Part shown: piece after piece, positions 63,227-64,000 of the stretch
Layout of the letters: every line of letters starts with the position of its first letter
Numbering within the stretch: position 1 is the stretch's first letter
Assembly (NCBI GenBank): GCA_913057925.1
Contig: CAJXPG010000003.1
Coordinates: 1 to 64,000, forward strand
Length of the DNA: 64,000 bases
Origin: an uncultured Colwellia sp.
Lineage (GTDB): Bacteria; Pseudomonadota; Gammaproteobacteria; Enterobacterales; Alteromonadaceae
Direction of reading: 5' to 3'
Translations under genes and position numbers: made by a program
The notes under the pieces: model-generated
Told to the model about the DNA's origin: nothing
Seen by the model: only the letters and a program-made list of their open reading frames with translations
Database searches by the model: none

Positions 63227-63242
63227 TGGCACCCTACTTGCA
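63227..63242 (+). promoter_or_regulatory. Sigma54 promoter before flgF
   Basis: TGGCACCCTACTTGCA is the full sigma54 consensus (TGGCAC-N5-TTGCA) with the exact spacing. It lies 37 bases before the flgF start. Confidence 0.85.
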
Positions 63243-63279
63243 TTTACCAATATATACTTTTTAATTTTGGAAAATCATT

Positions 63280-64000
63280 ATGGATAAGATGCTTTACATA
63301 GCCATGAGTGGCGCTAAGCAAAACATGCAAGCCTTATCAATAAATGCCAATAACTTAGCGAATGCTAAAACCACAGGCTTTAAGGCTGATCTAGCACAAG
63401 CACGTAGTATGCAAGCCTATGGCGAAGGACAACCTTCACGTGTTTTTTCAATGACCGAGCGTGCTAGCCAAAATTTTGACTCAGGCGCTGTTTTACATAC
63501 GGGTCGCTCCTTAGATATTGCCGTAGAAGGTGATGGTTTTTTTGCTGTGCAAGGTGAAGATGGTCAAGAAGCGTATACCCGCGGTGGTCACCTTAGGTTA
63601 ACTGAAACCGGTGCTTTAGAAACCAACGATGGTGAATTAGTTATTGGTGAAGATGGCCCAATAACATTACCCCTGCCGGTTAATAACATTCAAATTAGTC
63701 GTGACGGCACTATCATGGTTCAGCCAGAAGGCGCACCAAGTAGTGTTCAAGAAGAGGTTGCTCGGATAAAACTAGTTAACCCTGATGTACGTTTAATTGA
63801 AAAAGGTACAGACGGGCTATTTCGAGCCAAAGCAGGCGGGCAATTAGTTGCCGATGTTAATGTCAAGGTACTTGGTGGCTCGCTAGAATCGAGCAACGTT
63901 AATCCAATTAATGAAATGACAGAGATGATTGCCTTACAACGTCAGTTTGAAATGCAATTAAAAATGATGAAGACAGCAGAAGAAATTGATTCGAGTGCTT
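63280..64000 (+). CDS. flgF: Flagellar rod protein FlgF (partial, cut by window edge)
   Basis: The first 240 residues are visible and start MDKMLYIAMSGAKQNMQALS. The rod motif NANNLANAKTTGFKADLAQA, the middle GRSLDIAVEGDGFFAVQGE and the C-terminal stretch SNVNPINEMTEMIALQRQFE are present, so nearly the whole protein (usual length about 250) is in the window. It is the last flagellar gene seen; flgG would be next. A sigma54 promoter lies just upstream. Confidence 0.93.
   Translation, partial: MDKMLYIAMSGAKQNMQALSINANNLANAKTTGFKADLAQARSMQAYGEGQPSRVFSMTERASQNFDSGAVLHTGRSLDIAVEGDGFFAVQGEDGQEAYTRGGHLRLTETGALETNDGELVIGEDGPITLPLPVNNIQISRDGTIMVQPEGAPSSVQEEVARIKLVNPDVRLIEKGTDGLFRAKAGGQLVADVNVKVLGGSLESSNVNPINEMTEMIALQRQFEMQLKMMKTAEEIDSSA

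Overview
The window reads as chromosome of a cold-adapted marine gammaproteobacterium of the Alteromonadales, most like Colwellia or a close relative (Thalassotalea). The grounds are the low GC content, the Alteromonadales/Vibrio-type small genes (DUF2750, DUF2956, DUF3019, DUF3545, DUF1456/YehS, SEC-C protein, FlgO/FlgP/FlgT), a PEP-CTERM protein, and a polar-flagellum cluster with sigma54 and sigma28 promoters. No rRNA, tRNA, CRISPR array, insertion sequence or prophage was recognised. The genus is inferred from gene content, not from a search.

Layout. (1) 1-2.5 kb: the distal end of a chromosomal integron cassette array. attC-like sites separate a reversed RelB/ParE toxin-antitoxin pair, a small membrane protein, a HIT protein and a secreted alpha/beta hydrolase. 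The array abuts a beta-lactamase-family gene cut after about 75 codons. (2) 2.8-5.7 kb: an ECF sigma factor with its membrane partner, and a TetR regulator whose ACCGACCGGTCGGT-type operators lie before itself and before an orphan MlaC-like phospholipid-binding protein. (3) 5.9-8.6 kb: two tandem paralogous lipoproteins and a class 3 lipase, a possible effector/immunity module. (4) 8.7-35.5 kb: mixed housekeeping and envelope genes. These include an AraC-HDOD fusion regulator, a PEP-CTERM protein, a DsbA-like protein, a DUF5916 barrel, a serine hydrolase, a YHYH protein, a pilin, a ProX-like binding protein, a DEAD helicase, a MipA/OmpV-DUF3019-two-component cluster, CreA, an S9 peptidase, a chemoreceptor, an M13 peptidase and a PAP2 phosphatase.

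(5) 35.7-50.7 kb: a catabolic island for hydroxyproline and prolyl peptides. 4-Hydroxyproline epimerase, a DadA-like dehydrogenase and an alpha-ketoglutarate-semialdehyde dehydrogenase form the trans-4-hydroxyproline route. A trans-3-hydroxyproline dehydratase (Cys/Thr racemase homologue) and an ornithine-cyclodeaminase-family reductase form the trans-3-hydroxyproline route to proline. A POT peptide transporter and two M24 Xaa-Pro-type peptidases would supply the imino acids, and a LysR regulator sits in the middle. The deaminase of the 4-hydroxyproline route has no intact gene here; a 49-codon fragment upstream of the epimerase looks like its C-terminal remnant. A TTGTATACAA palindrome occurs in this island twice and also upstream of the S9 prolyl-oligopeptidase-type gene, suggesting one shared regulator.

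(6) 51-53.2 kb: a small coiled-coil protein, the EF-P paralogue EfpL, and an M14 peptidase. (7) 53.3 kb to the end: flagellar genes flgT, flgO, flgP, flgN, flgM, flgA, cheV, cheR and flgBCDEF (flgF cut by the window edge). A strong sigma28 promoter precedes flgM, a consensus sigma54 promoter precedes flgF, and weaker sigma54-like sites precede flgO and flgB.
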